In this document: piece by piece, positions 1 to 12,555 of the stretch
How the letters are laid out: the number at the start of each line of letters is the position of its first letter
Position numbering within the stretch: the first letter of the stretch is position 1
Assembly: GCA_009617715.1 (NCBI GenBank)
Contig: VTFK01000021.1
Span: forward strand, 1,054,001 to 1,118,000
Reading direction: 5' to 3'
Source of the DNA: Plectrocnemia conspersa
Taxonomy: Eukaryota; Arthropoda; Insecta; Trichoptera; Polycentropodidae
DNA: 64,000 bases
Notes under the pieces: model-generated
What the model was told of the DNA's origin: nothing
The model's database searches: none
What the model saw: only the letters and a program-made list of their open reading frames with translations
Program-made: the position numbers and the translations under genes

Positions 1-831
1 ATTTCGCACATTTTCAAAAAAAATTGTTTTAAATTTAAATTTTAAAAATTGTAGAAATTAAAGATATATTTCCACAATCTTTAAAGATATATTTCCAAAA
101 AAACATGGATGAAATAGAAAAATCTTTGTCATCATGGATCGATGATGACCAACATAAAAAATATGTCCCTCTGATTATTTCCATTATTTAAGCAAAAGCT
201 CTTAGTTTGCACAAAGATTGGAAGGATAGATTAAAAAAAGATTTTAACACGGTTTTTCAAGCAAGTAACAGTTGGTTTTACAATTTTAAAATGATGTATT
301 CTTTTCATAATATTAAATTTACTGGAGAATCGGCTGATGCGGATAAAGATGCTGCAAAATAATTTATTTCCTAATTATCCAAAATTATTGAAGATGGAGA
401 ATATTCCTCTAGCCAAATATTTAATGTAGATGAGACAGGTTTATTTTGGAAAACTCTTTAACAATGAAAAATATAAATGAAGCCTTCACGCATCTTAACA
501 ATTTTTTAAATATTATGAAAGATTGTGATCCCAATGGAGAACGCATAGCATGTTATAAACAAAACATAGCATGTTATAAAATACTATATGAAGAAAAGAA
601 AAAGAATAGTGGAAAACAGTTAACTCTTGATAACTTTTCAAAGGAAACACCCGCAAGCCCCACTTAAACATGTCTCTTAAGCGCCTCTCAAACATCTTAT
701 ATTTACTTGATAAATAAATATTTTAAAATACACACAATTTAAATTATTTTTTACTTTCCTCTACTTTCGAACATTCAACATTCGCACACATTTTCAGGAA
801 CCACTTATGTGCGAAAGTCGAGGGCCGCCTG
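1..831 (+). mobile_element. Non-autonomous Tigger-like element, copy A (left end cut by window)
   Basis: A pogo/Tigger-family DNA transposon derivative of about 0.85 kb inside the window. Its right terminus at 811-831 reads GCGAAAGTCGAGGGCCGCCTG and is followed by TA (832-833), the expected target dinucleotide. The same terminus is found at both ends of the copy at 27693-28695, which fixes its identity. The window begins within the left terminal region (TTCGCACATT matches just inside the other copy's TIR). Relative to copy B, copy A lacks roughly 110 bp upstream of the start codon. The interior carries a broken transposase relic, listed separately. Family: the Tc1/mariner-superfamily pogo/Tigger lineage with a CENP-B-like N-terminus. 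Confidence 0.85.
105..666 (+). pseudogene. Tigger-type transposase relic, internally deleted
   Basis: A relic of a cut-and-paste transposase of the CENP-B/Tigger type. Translation from the ATG at 105 gives, with stops and shifts, a CENP-B-like DNA-binding region (SNSWFYNFKMMYSFHNIKFT around 262-322), then a linker ending in FNVDETGLFWK around 419-452. That motif holds the first catalytic aspartate. The sequence then jumps directly to the C-terminal helical tail (TMKNINEAFTHLNNFL, from about 461). The rest of the catalytic core, including the second and third aspartates, is missing. The tail ends with QLTLDNF followed by SK, a degraded form of the C-terminal motif seen in the 18.4-kb Tigger. 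In-frame stops, for example near 190 and 361, make this non-functional. The same deletion junction occurs in copy B. Confidence 0.8.
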
Positions 832-1150
832 TAATTGTAAAATAAATTAATAAAATACTATTGTAGGACCAATTTGTGTCTAATTGACACCCGTCCAAAA
901 ACAAAATAAATAGTTTTTGATTGATGTTAAAACATAATTATTTGTTAACGATGAAACGTTCACCAAAATATTTTGACTTATCAACAAAATGTTCATAGAA
1001 CTAAGGTATTTTTTTTAGTTATTCTATTTTTATTTGTGAGCATTTTAATAATTTTTTCGTGTTGTAAATATTTTATAAACTTTTGTAAAAAATATTTTTG
1101 CTCCTTAATGTATAAACTAAAATTTAAAAATATAAATTAATCCGAGTAAC
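832..1150. other. AT-rich spacer
   Basis: A low-complexity AT-rich stretch with many short A and T runs. I see no ORF, repeat terminus or RNA signature. Confidence 0.7.
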
Positions 1151-1760
1151 AACTCCATGAGCCGAAATATACCATTGTCCATTTATCGACGCGTTTCAAT
1201 TGCATCGGCGTTCTGCGGCAGTCAAACGGTTAAACTGCAGGTGAAAAATCGAGGCTACCGAAAAAAGCAAACAAAAAGACAAAACTGCAGTTGTCGGTGT
1301 TCACGGATAATGGTCGCCAATAAATATGTTTGCTTTTTATCTGAGCATTTCCACCGTCGAATTGAATACGAAACGAATCGGCGTCCGTATAGAGACGGAC
1401 GCGATTTACAACGGGGGCGCGAAATATATGCCTTCCGCTGCTAAAAAAACATAAAAAAGTTAAACCGGCTACCAGAACTCTGAAAAAACTACCCAAACAC
1501 AAAATAGAGTATCCAACGACGAGATTGATGAGAAATTTTCCGTTTTTAATTCGGTTCTTACCTGCCAAAACGCAAATTGAAATCCACAGTTTTTTTTATG
1601 TATTACACTAACGACTTTGCCACATCTGGGCATATTTATAATATAAATGGACATTTATAACGCTCATTTATATCCATATCCATTTCCTCGAGTAAATCAC
1701 ACTTTTTTTCTGTGTGTATCATCACGCCTCTTCACCCGTGGAATACGATAATGGTGATCG
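1151..1760. other. GC-richer non-coding island I1
   Basis: Composition rises sharply against the flanks and CpG is common. Small overlapping ORFs on both strands (such as 1157-1444 and 1230-1568) have biased, repeat-free but family-less translations and look like by-products of the composition. A perfect 8-bp stem, GCGTCCGT and ACGGACGC, lies at 1381-1402. This may be a regulatory island. Confidence 0.4.
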
Positions 1761-2220
1761 TTAAAAAGTCACAATTCCCACAAAGTTAGCGATGTAATTT
1801 ATTTATTTTTCTATCTGCTTTGCGATACACTTGCTATTAACGTGTTGTGTATATCAATCGTTATCATTAAGTAGGTAATATAGTAGATGATTTATGTAGA
1901 CACGTGAGTGCAACCATCAATAAAACTGTACAAAAAGATTTTTGCTAAAAAGATAATATAACTCAATTTATATGGTGATTTTGGTTATATTATTTTTATA
2001 TATGGTTAATTTAAATTAAAAAAAATACTAACTTTTACAAATAGGTAAAAAAATTGCTATAAAGATCGCTTTAAAAATATTTAAAAAATTGTGATCTTAA
2101 ATTTTTTATAAATAGATACAATCTAAAAGTATGAAAAAAATAAAAATTTAACCAATAATATTTAAAAAACTCCTAAATCCATATTTTTTATTATTTCTCA
2201 AAACATTCTTGATTGCGCCC
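1761..2220. other. AT-rich spacer
   Basis: AT-rich sequence with poly-A/T runs and no recognisable element. Confidence 0.65.
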
Positions 2221-2560
2221 AAAATTTCCATATATCAATTTATAACTCGTGACGTTTGTCACTGATTTATAATATATCCGAGCAGATTACACGTTTTATA
2301 CGTGTTACACACGTCACTGGGCAATCTGATAAAAAGATAAATCCACGACACACAAAAGGGTGGCAGGTAGTTTCAGCTTCCAAAAGTGCCTCCACCACAC
2401 GAGCCTCTCGGCCAGGTGACAAGATAATGTCATGCCGAACAGGTATCGAATGTGTTCCACTCAGATTTTATACCGGTGTAGATGCGCAAGATAAGGTCGG
2501 ACCTTTAAACGCCACGGATCCTTCGTCCGTGTTTTTATTTTTTTATAATAAAATAAATAT
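2221..2560. other. GC-richer non-coding island I2
   Basis: A short island containing ACACGT/ACGTGT-type steps around 2290-2315 and GATA motifs. The ORF at 2256-2576 has no family resemblance. No transposon signature is visible. Confidence 0.35.
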
Positions 2561-2999
2561 TACAATAAAGGGTTAAAACATAACTAGCAGTTGGTAGATA
2601 TTGTAATATAAAGATTCGCGATTAAGACTTTTTGTTTGATATTAAAAAAATAATATTTAAAGCATCTACAAGAATCTACAGCATCGCAGTGAAAGATTTT
2701 AATGGCAATCACATAGATTGAATATCCTGTTTAATTACAATAAAAGGCAAAATACTTTCATATAACTGGTAAACCTACTGACCCAAAATAAATGCCATTT
2801 CTAGAAAAATAGCAATGATTAGTGAAGAAGTCCTAACATATTTTTACTAGCTTTTGTGTGAAATGCGTCTATTTGATTATCATATGTATATTTTATCGCA
2901 ATTACTAAACTCCTCGAGATTTAATATGCCAGTAAAGTAAAAATTGGTATGTTTAGCAATATAGTATTTTTTTATAATCGTAAGATGCATTTTGTGTTA
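2561..2999. other. AT-rich spacer
   Basis: AT-rich sequence in which I see no feature. Confidence 0.65.
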
Positions 3000-3257
3000 A
3001 ACGCCCGACCAAGGGAAAAGCCCAGACGGCGGCGCGCTCCTGTTTTTATTACTTTGAGCCACTGTAAGACGGCCATAATATATTCAAGTTTTCGTTCACT
3101 TGAAATTTTTAATACGTAGAACAGCATTTTATTAGCAAAACATAGCGCTAAATATTACTTTAAAATAAAATGCCAAATATATTCTTAGAAATGATATCTA
3201 AATCTTAACTTTTTCTCAAATGTGACTTTTATGTTATAAAAGTTTGCCGACCCCTGA
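3000..3257 (-). mobile_element. Possible hAT-like element end
   Basis: On the minus strand, reading from 3257, the sequence begins CAGGGGTCGGCAAACTTTT. This is the style of terminus typical of Charlie-like hAT transposons (CAG followed by a GGTCGGCAAAC-type block). The body to about 3000 is AT-rich with no transposase homology. The partner end and an 8-bp target duplication were not identified, so the left boundary is a guess. Confidence 0.4.
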
Positions 3258-3600
3258 CCCAGTCAATTCAGAAGTTATCTCTCTAGAAGCAGATTTCCAT
3301 ATCGCCACTTTGGCGGAGTTCATCACGCCCTATTGCCGCGGGCGTTGTTAGAAACGCAGGGGCCGTTAACTTAATGCGTCGTTATAAGCATTACGTTATT
3401 AAGTCGGCTTCATTATTTCACGAGTCGCACACATAAAACGACAGCGGGGGTCGTTATACTCGCGAGTAACCAACCCCGCGACTATTTTCACAATCGTAAA
3501 CTCGTCTTAGCGAAACACAACGACTTGCTTATTTCAGCTGAAGTTATAGCGATGTTTCACAATTTATTTAAGGTTAAAAATAACTACTTATTGATAGAAA
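3258..3600. other. GC-richer non-coding island I3
   Basis: An island rich in CpG and TCG/CGA steps (GCCGCGGGCG near 3335; CGCGAGTAACC near 3460). It has no ORF of note and no repeat partner in the window. Confidence 0.4.
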
Positions 3601-5400
3601 ACGCAAATAAAAATGCAGAAACCATCCGTATAGTGTAATGCAAAATTTTACCACAATTAATAAGTTCGTTACGTCGACATTATGCAAGCGCACGTGACAA
3701 TCGGATATTTGGACAGACTAGGACTACTAATAGAAAGTTGGTGTTACAAATACAAAGTGATCCGTGAAATGTGGTCAGCAGGTTTTTAAGTGATGCTGTA
3801 AAATCTTCAGCTATTCAAATGATAACTATTGCGTAAAATTCCATTTTTATTCTTTTTCCACAACAAATCATTGCATTAAAAATTAGCAAAAATATATTTC
3901 CTATCTCTATACCTCCGTAGCGTACTCACAACACTTTTTTCTATAATACACACCAAGATATTCAATATTAAGCTTTCTTATTACTTCATTTCCAACTTAA
4001 AACTTACGAAAACAATCATAAAGTTGTTAATGAATTTTACAGCCTTATTTAAATCTATCAGACTTTTGGCGAGAATAGTTGCGGTGTTGAGCACATTGCG
4101 AGTAACATCAATAGGCAATTTTCAAAGCAAATCATTTTGAAAAGGTAAGACAAATATTTTCTCGTCTCCCGCTTTTAGCCAAAAAGCGTCACGAAACAAA
4201 AATCGTCTAATATATGAAAATGGTATTTTTTTATTTTAAAGAATATTGATTTTGAAATACATAAAAAAATAAAAGCGTAATTTCTTCACGTCCAGAAAGA
4301 ATACAATTAATTTTAAGATGACTAGGAGGTCCGGCGCGACCAGCATCCGGCACATTCCTCTCGAGATGGTCAGCCAAACGGGAGTATCCGATAACACTGG
4401 TTGGTTCAACAATATCATAAAACACGCGGACAATAACCATTCACACTCTCGTGTGCCTATATATTTTATTTCCACGGTAGTTAATGGCACGGCATTCCAT
4501 TTTGGACGACGATGAAAAAATAAAATAAAAATTAATAAACTTTGGCAGAAATTGAATAGAATGCGCGGCGGTCATTAATTATTATGTACTGAAATATGAT
4601 ATGGAAGCTGGTTGTTAAAATTCATAGTGCGTATCTCTAGTAGCCAGGCTTGTGTGTGTATACTAATTATTTTATGATGATAATAATAGGTGTTGTAAAT
4701 TGGAGGAGATTTTCGGCTGGGAGATTGGCGAAATGTTGGCGTATTTCTTAATAGAAATATGCTAATTTATATTTTTTATTTATGAGTCAATTATCAGTTC
4801 CTTTTACGTATTAACATTTATTAAAAAAAACGCATGTGTGTTAAATAAAAAATTATAGAATAAATTTTGAACAAAGTTACACATATAAGTAAGTATTCTA
4901 TATCAGGGATTGCGATCGACTATAAACTATTTTAATATTTTTAATAGAACAATATAAATTATACATAACCAAGGAATATTAATGGAAATATGGTACATTC
5001 ATTTCATCCGCCAAAATATTTATAACGATAACATTAAAGAATCTTTCGTATGATTATTTGTCAAACTCATCTAATTTGTATGTGTTATTGTTTTAAGATA
5101 CAAAAATGTTAATTCACAAAGCAGATCCAAAACATCAATTACAATATTCACAGCATCTTTTTAAATTTTGGTATTAAAAATATATTAAAGTCCTGCTTTC
5201 GAAGAAATATCATATTGCAAAATAATAATTGATTTTTAAGCAATAATTATCAAAATTAAACAGCTGTGTTTACTTTTAATTAAATATCTACGTGATTCTT
5301 AAATTAACTGATAGTAAATTAAAGCAAATTTTTCTAAAAAAAATTTTTAATTTTGAAGGACATTCTGTGTTTTAGATATGTATTTTTTCGAGTTGAAGTG
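3601..5400. other. AT-rich spacer with decayed sequence
   Basis: Mostly AT-rich. A small GC-richer patch at 4315-4510 yields overlapping ORFs on both strands (for example 4318-4515 plus) that match nothing I know. No terminal repeats were seen. Confidence 0.55.
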
Positions 5401-5690
5401 CTAACAAGTATATATCTGTAAATTATTCCAAATATTTGGAGATCTATCAAAACGTTTATCCCGGAGATTTTGGATCATAACTAAAGCTTGTCTTTTTAAT
5501 TCAGAAATGCTACTAAATAAATCATAAACGGTGCAGTTTTTACCTTGTAAATTAAAATTTAACAAACTTAATTTTTCTGTACTATCAATCAAGAATGATA
5601 AGTTGCACAGCCAATTTTGGGCAAAGATTTTGATGATCATCCCCGCTCTTTTAAAAACATATCTAACAAATCTCCATCTCAAAATAAATT
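5401..5690 (-). pseudogene. hAT transposase fragment (GTF2IRD2/ZBED5-like)
   Basis: The open frame on the minus strand contains NWLCNLSFLIDSTEKL, then LLNFNLQGKNCTVYDLF and SSISELKRQ. This matches the conserved segment of hAT transposases of the GTF2IRD2/ZBED5/SCAND3 group (W-L-x-DLAFLxDIT ... LNxxLQGKxxxxxDLYxxVxxFK). That segment lies between the second catalytic region and the C-terminal dimerisation domain. Only this middle segment is present; there is no BED finger and no hATC dimerisation motif. It continues without a stop into the ACCGGTATTACCGGTA repeat on its upstream side (open to 5862), which is not coding. It is a dead scrap beside, and perhaps part of, the hAT repeat that follows. 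Confidence 0.7.
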
Positions 5691-7560
5691 GCAATACCGG
5701 TAGTACCGATACTGGTAATACCGGTATAGGGAAAAATTGTTTTTTGGTACTACTGATATTACAAATAGAATTTGTTTTTATTTTTTTTGAAATGTTTTTT
5801 AAAATGATATCTCCATCGCTTAGAACTACTAAAACTACTTTGTTCTTAGTACTTACAAGCAAGACCGTGTGATAGCAAAGTAGAATAGTATTATTTTTTT
5901 AAGTTCAAGAGAGCCGAAAATCTCGCCAGTCGATATTTTGGCGCAAATTTTGAAAATTTAATTCATCTTGTTCAAAATTTTCTATATGCGAGGCGTGTCT
6001 ACATAAAATAAATACATTTGCTTTATCTAAGTCTAAGGTAAATCAAACGGTACCTAGTAGTGTTTAGAAATTCTGTTATGTAATAGAGAAATGAACGCGC
6101 CTTTTTTATGATAGGGATAGCTGGCGAAGTGAAAACAAAAGCAAGTATTGCATATTATTTATACATTTTCATCTCCATTCAGATCTTAATAGTTAATGGA
6201 ATATGCTTCACTAAATTATATCAATAAGTAAGTCTCAAAAATTGTATTTAAATAAAAAAAATATATTTATATAATCATTGGAGAATAATGCCATGCTGTT
6301 TTTTTTCTGTTAACAACTAAAGATAAGTTGTATTAAACGTATAATTAAAATATGTTCACAGGTATTTTTTTAATAAAAATTAATTTATATTTTATTTTTT
6401 TAAATAAGTAAATAATTAAAAAAAATATTTTTTTTAATATTGTAACAATATATTATCATTGCTTTTTATTTCCTAACATTATACAGATTACACAACCAAA
6501 TTTTCAATATTTTAAAACACATATGTATAAGATTGTGGGGTTTTAACTTACTGTGACCGATCATCCATCAACAAGGAAACAAGACAATAGCCTAAAAAAT
6601 TAGGACCACATAATAGCTCTCGTGATGATTAGAACTAAAGCGTTCCCTCATAAATAACTAGCAAAGATTCTTCGGTGCATTGAAAGAATATTTCATTGTT
6701 GTGAAACATGAAACGCACAGATATATAATAAATCACCGGTGGACATCATCCCTGCGCCAGTTTCTCCACCACCACTCGGAGAATAACGATCTCACCATTT
6801 ATCGTCTGTCACATATGAAATATAATCTAATAAAATTCTTCGTCATCTTTGGGGTCAATAAACTTTATACCATAATTTATTTAAAAATACAAATCAATGC
6901 TATTTATAAAAAATCATAGTTGTTAAGCAAAATTGTTTGGGACAAACATGGCTGTGCAGTATTTATGTATTTTTTATTCTATAATATTTACATAAACATT
7001 TATAACTCAAATTTAATTAATGCTACTTTTAACATAAGTAGAAATAAATAAGTATACGAGAGATAAATCTTTCGTAAATGAATATTATTGCAATATTTTA
7101 AAATGAATGTGCAATAATTAAAATAAACTACACCTTAATCGCAAAAATATCACTATCACCAATCAAAAAAAAAAATATGTCGCATTTTTAACAAACAGAT
7201 TTACAATTTTATACGCACTCCTTTCGGATAATCGGTAAAAAAACAATGGGTTATATATTTTATTGGAATAAATTGGCAAGTAGTGCTTTTGGACCCTGGT
7301 ATAAAAATTTATAGTCAATTCACAGATCATATGCTTGAGGATTTATATTTATATTTGGCAGCACTTATGTGAAAAGATATTTTTAAAGATGAAGAACATA
7401 AAATTACAATTGCAGGTCAGCATTAAAATATGAAGATAGAAAGTAACGAAAAAAACAAACATCTGTCTAATGAAATATTATCTAAACAAGCAACTACAAG
7501 TAATGTATTTTTAAGCAATTTAAGAAAATTACGTATTTGAAGCTCAATTAAATTATTTTT
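5690..7560 (+). mobile_element. hAT-derived repeat, ACCGGTATT family, copy 1
   Basis: First of three same-orientation diverged copies, with others at about 52985-54640 and 62010-63300. Shared landmarks, in order, are: the terminal TACCGG/ACCGGTA block (5692-5730); GGTACTACTG (5756); GTAGAATA (5880); CGGTACCTAG (6049) with TTCTGTTATGTAATAGAG (6071); CTATAATATTTACATAAACA (6980); and a late segment reading ALDPWYK-like (TTTTGGACCCTGGTATAAAAA, about 7287-7307). The last recalls the LDPRYK motif of zf-BED hAT transposases. The body is otherwise non-coding. Relative to copies 2 and 3, this copy carries roughly 350 extra bases (about 6531-6880). Confidence 0.6.
6531..6880. other. Copy-specific insertion inside hAT repeat copy 1
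   Basis: The sequence between the flanking homologous segments is absent from copies 2 (around 54350) and 3 (around 62660), where the two flanks are adjacent. It is slightly GC-richer than its host and includes the ORF 6680-6919, which I do not recognise. No clear terminal repeats are seen. Confidence 0.45.
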
Positions 7561-7881
7561 TCAATTCAACCTGAACGAAAATATGTATTGTAATGTTGGG
7601 TGTTAAAAATAATATTTTTAATATGATATATACTTAAGGATAATTCTACATAAATTATTGTTGTAGGTATATATATGTACATAATACGTTTACAAAAGGC
7701 GTGGGTTTGGTACACGATTAAACTTTTTATTATGTGGAGCATAATGTCTATTTTATGGCAATGAAAATTTTACGATTAGGAATGAATATTATGCTTGAAA
7801 TTATGAACCGTTTAATCCTTACACATTTTAATAACTAAAGAAAATATTGTTCTATATAATGTTTAATGTATACATGGAATT

Positions 7882-7914
<33 letters not shown>

Positions 7915-9706
7915 ACACACACTAATCATTTAATTAAGATTCGTTGACTTCATGGTGTCATAATTAAAACGTCAAAAAATTCCGAAAGGTAAGATCGGCT
8001 ACATCCAAAAATCCTAAATTTTATACTTTATCACCGAATGACCAAAACGACAGATATCGTGCCATCAGCGACACCTTCGAGCGCGTTGGGAAGGTCGTAA
8101 ATAATTTGAGATACGGACAAACCATGAATGGGAAGGACCTTCTGAATTTAGTGTCCTTACCGCTTTTAATAAATTATGTTTAAATTGGTATGGTGCATAA
8201 CGTCAGATTTTTTTATAACCCACTTAGGACTAGATCATTGAAATCTATTTTTAAACATGATTTATAATATTTACTGTTATGTGAAAATACATCGACATTT
8301 GTATTTTAGCTGGAAATGCATTTAGTACTAAAAGTTGTATTATATGCATACGTTTTGTCATATTGTCTCGATATTTACATACAAATATACAAAGCATTCA
8401 GTCGAATATAAAAGAAGCTCGTACAAAAGCGATTGTTTGAAATCATTCTTGTGTGTTTCATTCTATTGATTCCTTTCGAGTGTATAAAAACGAATATCAA
8501 TAAAACGTGATCGTCGTTTGGTGCGGTTATGGAATTTCTTCGTTTTGTCAATTTTACACATTCAAAGAAATACTGTTATTATTTTTTTCAAGCAATATTG
8601 AATCGCTTCATGCTTCTACATAATTAACATTTTTTTCAAGTGCTTGATATTACGTTAAATATGTATATTAAAATAATTTATGTTTGCTACAATGTCAATT
8701 TAAAATAATTGACTCAGAGTACTTCACAAATCAGAATGATTTGTATAAGAAAAATAATTGAGAATAGCTGATTTATGGCAACAAGAATTTGTATTTAAAG
8801 GCCTTTAGGCAAAAAATTTGATTAATAAATATTTAAAAAATAAGAGCAATTCGACAAAGCCAATAGAGGCTAAGATTTCAAATGATCTGAATCTTGTACT
8901 CAAAATAGGATTTTATCTTCTAGTTATGTCTCTAAAAAACTTCCCCAGCACATTTTTAATTGTATATTACTCTTTTGTGATTGAAGTATTATTTTACAAC
9001 ATTACATCTCCAAGGAATATATTATTCATCTCTCTTCTTTTAATGCCTTATTTTCACATTAGAGATAAATTAAAATGGTCTTTATATAACTTATTTATTT
9101 AGATACCATATTAACCATTATCGGACGGAAGGTAAAAAATCGCGCGTTGTCTTTCTGGACCCCAATGTTAAATACTAAATTAAGATCGTTTTTGACAAAA
9201 AATTAAGTATGCCTTTTTATAATTATAATATACTTATAAATACATACTTTTTTTGTATTTTTTTTACATAATATAAATTTAGAGAAGACGTCATCATTAG
9301 AGCATTGCCTTTTGATTTCAGTTATTTTTTTTTGAAACGGCGAATTTTTAAAAAAATGTTTAGGCTGTCCGCCTATGATAAATATCTATTCTCAATTCTT
9401 ATTTGTCTCATGTATATCATTGACAAAAAAAAGGAAGAGCAGATGACGTAAATTGTTTTTGTGTGATACTCAAAATGAGTAAAATGAATTTCAGAAGCAT
9501 AGGAGGTTAGTGTCAATAGTGTCAATGAAACGACGTGGACGAAAACCGTGCTGCTGAAGTGATGGTAATAGTAAATACTTATATCAATTAACTTAAAATA
9601 TGCTAAAAAACGGTAACTTCTATATTTATTAATTGTTATATTACTATTTTATTTCTATAAATTTTACTTAAAAATAGAAAATATTTTTTTATAAATACTT
9701 AACATA
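7561..9706. other. AT-rich spacer
   Basis: AT-rich, with a (TA)n run at about 7889-7914. A frame open from 8818 to 9102 begins at TTG rather than ATG and gives a hydrophobic 94-residue translation of no known family; I treat it as chance. A GC-richer patch near 7980-8120 holds no feature I can name. Confidence 0.5.
7889..7914. repeat. (TA)n microsatellite
   Basis: An uninterrupted TA dinucleotide run of about 26 bp. Confidence 0.9.
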
Positions 9707-10947
9707 CGAGGTGAAATCGAAAAGTATGGTAAATGAATTTTTATAGCAGAAACTGCTGCAGTTATATTCATTTGAAGTAATAAGTCCGATAGTCTGATCC
9801 GTTGAGATAGTCAGTGTCAAGTTTGAACAAGTTGTGCCATGTTAGCTGACTTCCAGTGTTGAAAGAGTGAGGTCGTGTTTATAGTGTCTGTCGCGTTAAC
9901 ATTAAGTTGCAAAAAAGTGCCAAAGAAGCTCATGTAATGTTAAAATCAGTGTATGGCAAAAATATAGTGACTCTGAAGACTGTTCAAAAGCGAAAATGAG
10001 ACTGTTGAAGACAAGCAATGGTCGCCGGGACATCTTTTGACCTCAAAAACCAGACAAAAGCGTGCAAAATAGCTAAAAAATGGTTCGTTCAAACCGATGA
10101 TTGACTGTTTGAGAGCTTACCTAAGAACTGAACATCTCTTACAAATCCGTGCAAAGCACTTTAACCGATAAATTCCAAACGAGTGAGTGTGAAATTTGTT
10201 CCCAAACTTTTGACTGATGAATAGAAAGAAAATTGTGTGTCAGTGTGTACGGAATTAAAGGACCGTCTTGATGCAGATCTGGACTTCATGGTCAAAGTTA
10301 TAACTGGAGATCAAAGTTGGGTATATGAATATGACCCTGAGATGAAAATGCAGGGTTCCCAATAGAACTAAGTGTCCTCCTCGCTCGATGAAGGCACGCC
10401 AGTCAAATTCGACCCAAAACTTCATGCTAATTGTTTTTTTGTTTTTTAGTGAGGGGATAGTGTGATCAGAGTTCATTCCAAGGAGAACCACTGTTAACTC
10501 TGAATATTACAAGGGCGTACTGCAACGTTTGCGAAACGATGTACGGGGAATGAAACCAGAAGAATGAGTCAATATGTTCCTCCTTCATCACGACAACGCG
10601 CCGTGCCACACATCGCTTCTGAACCGCAAAATTTTGACCAAAAAAAGATTCCTGTCTGTCCACATTCATCTTTCTCTCCGTATTTAGTACCATGCGACTT
10701 CTGGCTCTTTTCAAAAATAAAAACCGTGTCAAGAATAAAATGTTTTGGCACCATTCCCGACATTGTGAGGACCACGAAGAAGCAACTGAAAGCCTTTCGA
10801 AAGAAGCCTTCTAAAAATGCTTCCAATAATGGAATTAACGTTGGAATAAGTGCACGCTAGCCAAGGAGATTACTTTGAAGGAGTTTAATTCAAATTTAAT
10901 CCAAGCTCGTAATAAAATTATTCACCATACTTTTTGATCACACCTTG
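9707..10947 (+). mobile_element. Complete but dead mariner element
   Basis: A 1241-bp unit bounded by imperfect inverted repeats: CGAGGTGAAATCGAAAAGTA at the left and, read on the minus strand, CAAGGTGTGATCAAAAAGTA at the right. Both continue with TGGTRAAT. TA is found at 9705-9706 and 10948-10949, the expected mariner target duplication. Length and terminus style match mariner-family elements, and the interior is the transposase relic listed separately. It lies in AT-rich DNA with no nested insertion, so this is a single dead insertion. Confidence 0.9.
9838..10890 (+). pseudogene. mariner transposase pseudogene (D,D34D type)
   Basis: In a live element this protein would cut and paste the mariner by recognising its TIRs. 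Recognisable pieces in order are: CTELKDRLDADLDFMVKVITGDQSWVYEYD in several parts (about 10238-10335; the first catalytic aspartate is in TGDQSWV); PRRTTVNSEYYKGVLQRLR (10480-10535); LLHHDNAPCHTSLL (10580-10620; second aspartate at 10592-10594); and LVPCDFWLFSKIKTV in a different frame (about 10687-10730; third aspartate in PCDFW). The tail resembles ASQGDYFEGV. Frame changes, stops (for example TAG at 10223 and 10363) and an unreadable N-terminal helix-turn-helix region make it non-functional. All three catalytic aspartates are still visible. Confidence 0.88.
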
Positions 10948-11740
10948 TATAGCAACGAAATAAAATACTAATCGAATTGAGCAATTTAATTTAAGCACCA
11001 AAAAAACACGATATAATAATTTCATCCCCATCGCAATTTAGAGGTCACTATAACCACCGCTTGAACAATGAAATAATCTGGTTACCGAGATGTTAACTAC
11101 TATTATCACCGCCAATAAAAACCTTTATATAAGAAGAAGCGTGCCAAACAATGCGTTCGACTCTGCTTCTATTATTATTGTGCTTCGAAGTAGCCAATTG
11201 CACCTAATGAAAACACGGATGTTCCCACCCGCTCATTATGGTCAAGCATAGGCCCTCGCCCACCGACCCATTTCTAGTAGTAACATCCTAAATGCGCCAA
11301 ATAATGAAAAAAATCGAGGATAAAACTATGAGAACTTTGTTGATGTGGTCATACTGCGAATGTTTACTCATTCAAATTTTCAAATTTTAATTCATATTTT
11401 TGGCAACCAGCTCACTGGACAAAAGGAGCGAGAAAAAGAGGTCCCAGCGTGGAGTCCCTGCGGCGGGTCACCACCATAAACTATAAACCTCTTGAAATAC
11501 GATCGTTCAACAAATAAACACCCCCGCATCAGCTTCCTTCGAGTGCAGCCAGCTTCTTTTGACTCGCCCACGTAACGGCTCCGACGACTGACGACGACCG
11601 AACCGATTGTTTAGGACGCCTGGACGGACAAGAATTGACGCCTTCCGGCGCGAGGTGTTCAGGGAATGCGTTTTCGATACGAGTGTCAATGTCGGCGTCG
11701 TAAATTTCTGACCGTTAAAATTTTTATGTTGCTACGCCAC
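10948..11740. other. GC-richer non-coding island I4
   Basis: After about 90 bp of AT-rich sequence, composition rises through 11040-11720 (CCACCGACCC near 11260; CCGACGACTGACGACGACCG near 11580-11600). The small minus-strand ORF at 11507-11689 has no family. No transposon signature is visible. Confidence 0.4.
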
Positions 11741-12555
11741 TTCCTGAGCACGTGGCTTACTAAAACATTGTATACAAAAATATTAGTAACATACAATCAT
11801 TGACGAAAGAACATAGATGATGCGCTTTACCGCTCAGAATTGCGAGACTTACTACCTGTACTGTGGCACTGTGACAGTGGCTAAAAACGGGGATACGTAA
11901 CAATACATTTCATTTTAAATTGTTTCATTTTAATTTCAGTTAAATTTTCTAAAATTATTCTATTACAAATTAACAGAAAATTTAATACAGCTAAATAAAA
12001 ATATATCATAGTTACAAGTACTATCTTAAAAATAGGTAATCAAAACATAATCATATAATAAAAATAAACGGTAATCGGGATATAAAAAAATTCACATCTG
12101 AATTGATATTCCCGGCGTTTTTTCACTACATGATTCATTAAATTCTATGTCTGAAAAGATTGCCATTATATATTATTCAATTTTTTAATGCTTTGCACTG
12201 TTTTTAAGATAAATTAATGTTATTCTGACAACAGAAATAGCATACTGCCAGCTTAGTTGTGGCGGAATAATCAAAATAATTACATCCGATACTCTTTTTC
12301 TTTTACCTAGTAAATATGTATACGCAAAGAAAAATCTTATATACATAACTATGTTTATATTTTTAAGTTGATTAGTGCCATGCCATTATATTCTTTCATC
12401 ATTGTATACAATATTACTATTATTTAACACTTTGAACTTCTTTAGATACAGATTAATTAATTTTCTTATATACTGAATGAGTATTTTTGTCCATAATTAA
12501 TTGACGCATATTCTAATCAAAGGGTTATATTACATTTTGTTGTAATTATCCGCAA
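11741..12555. other. AT-rich spacer
   Basis: AT-rich sequence; no feature seen. Confidence 0.6.

Noticed and set aside
5531..5872. 113-codon plus-strand ORF
   Set aside because: It is the shadow of the minus-strand hAT fragment and the ACCGGTATT repeat.
8818..9102. 94-codon hydrophobic ORF
   Set aside because: The first codon is TTG, not ATG; the composition follows AT richness; no family resemblance.
10466..10860. Several overlapping ORFs on both strands
   Set aside because: All lie inside the mariner; only the plus-strand frames carrying transposase motifs are meaningful.
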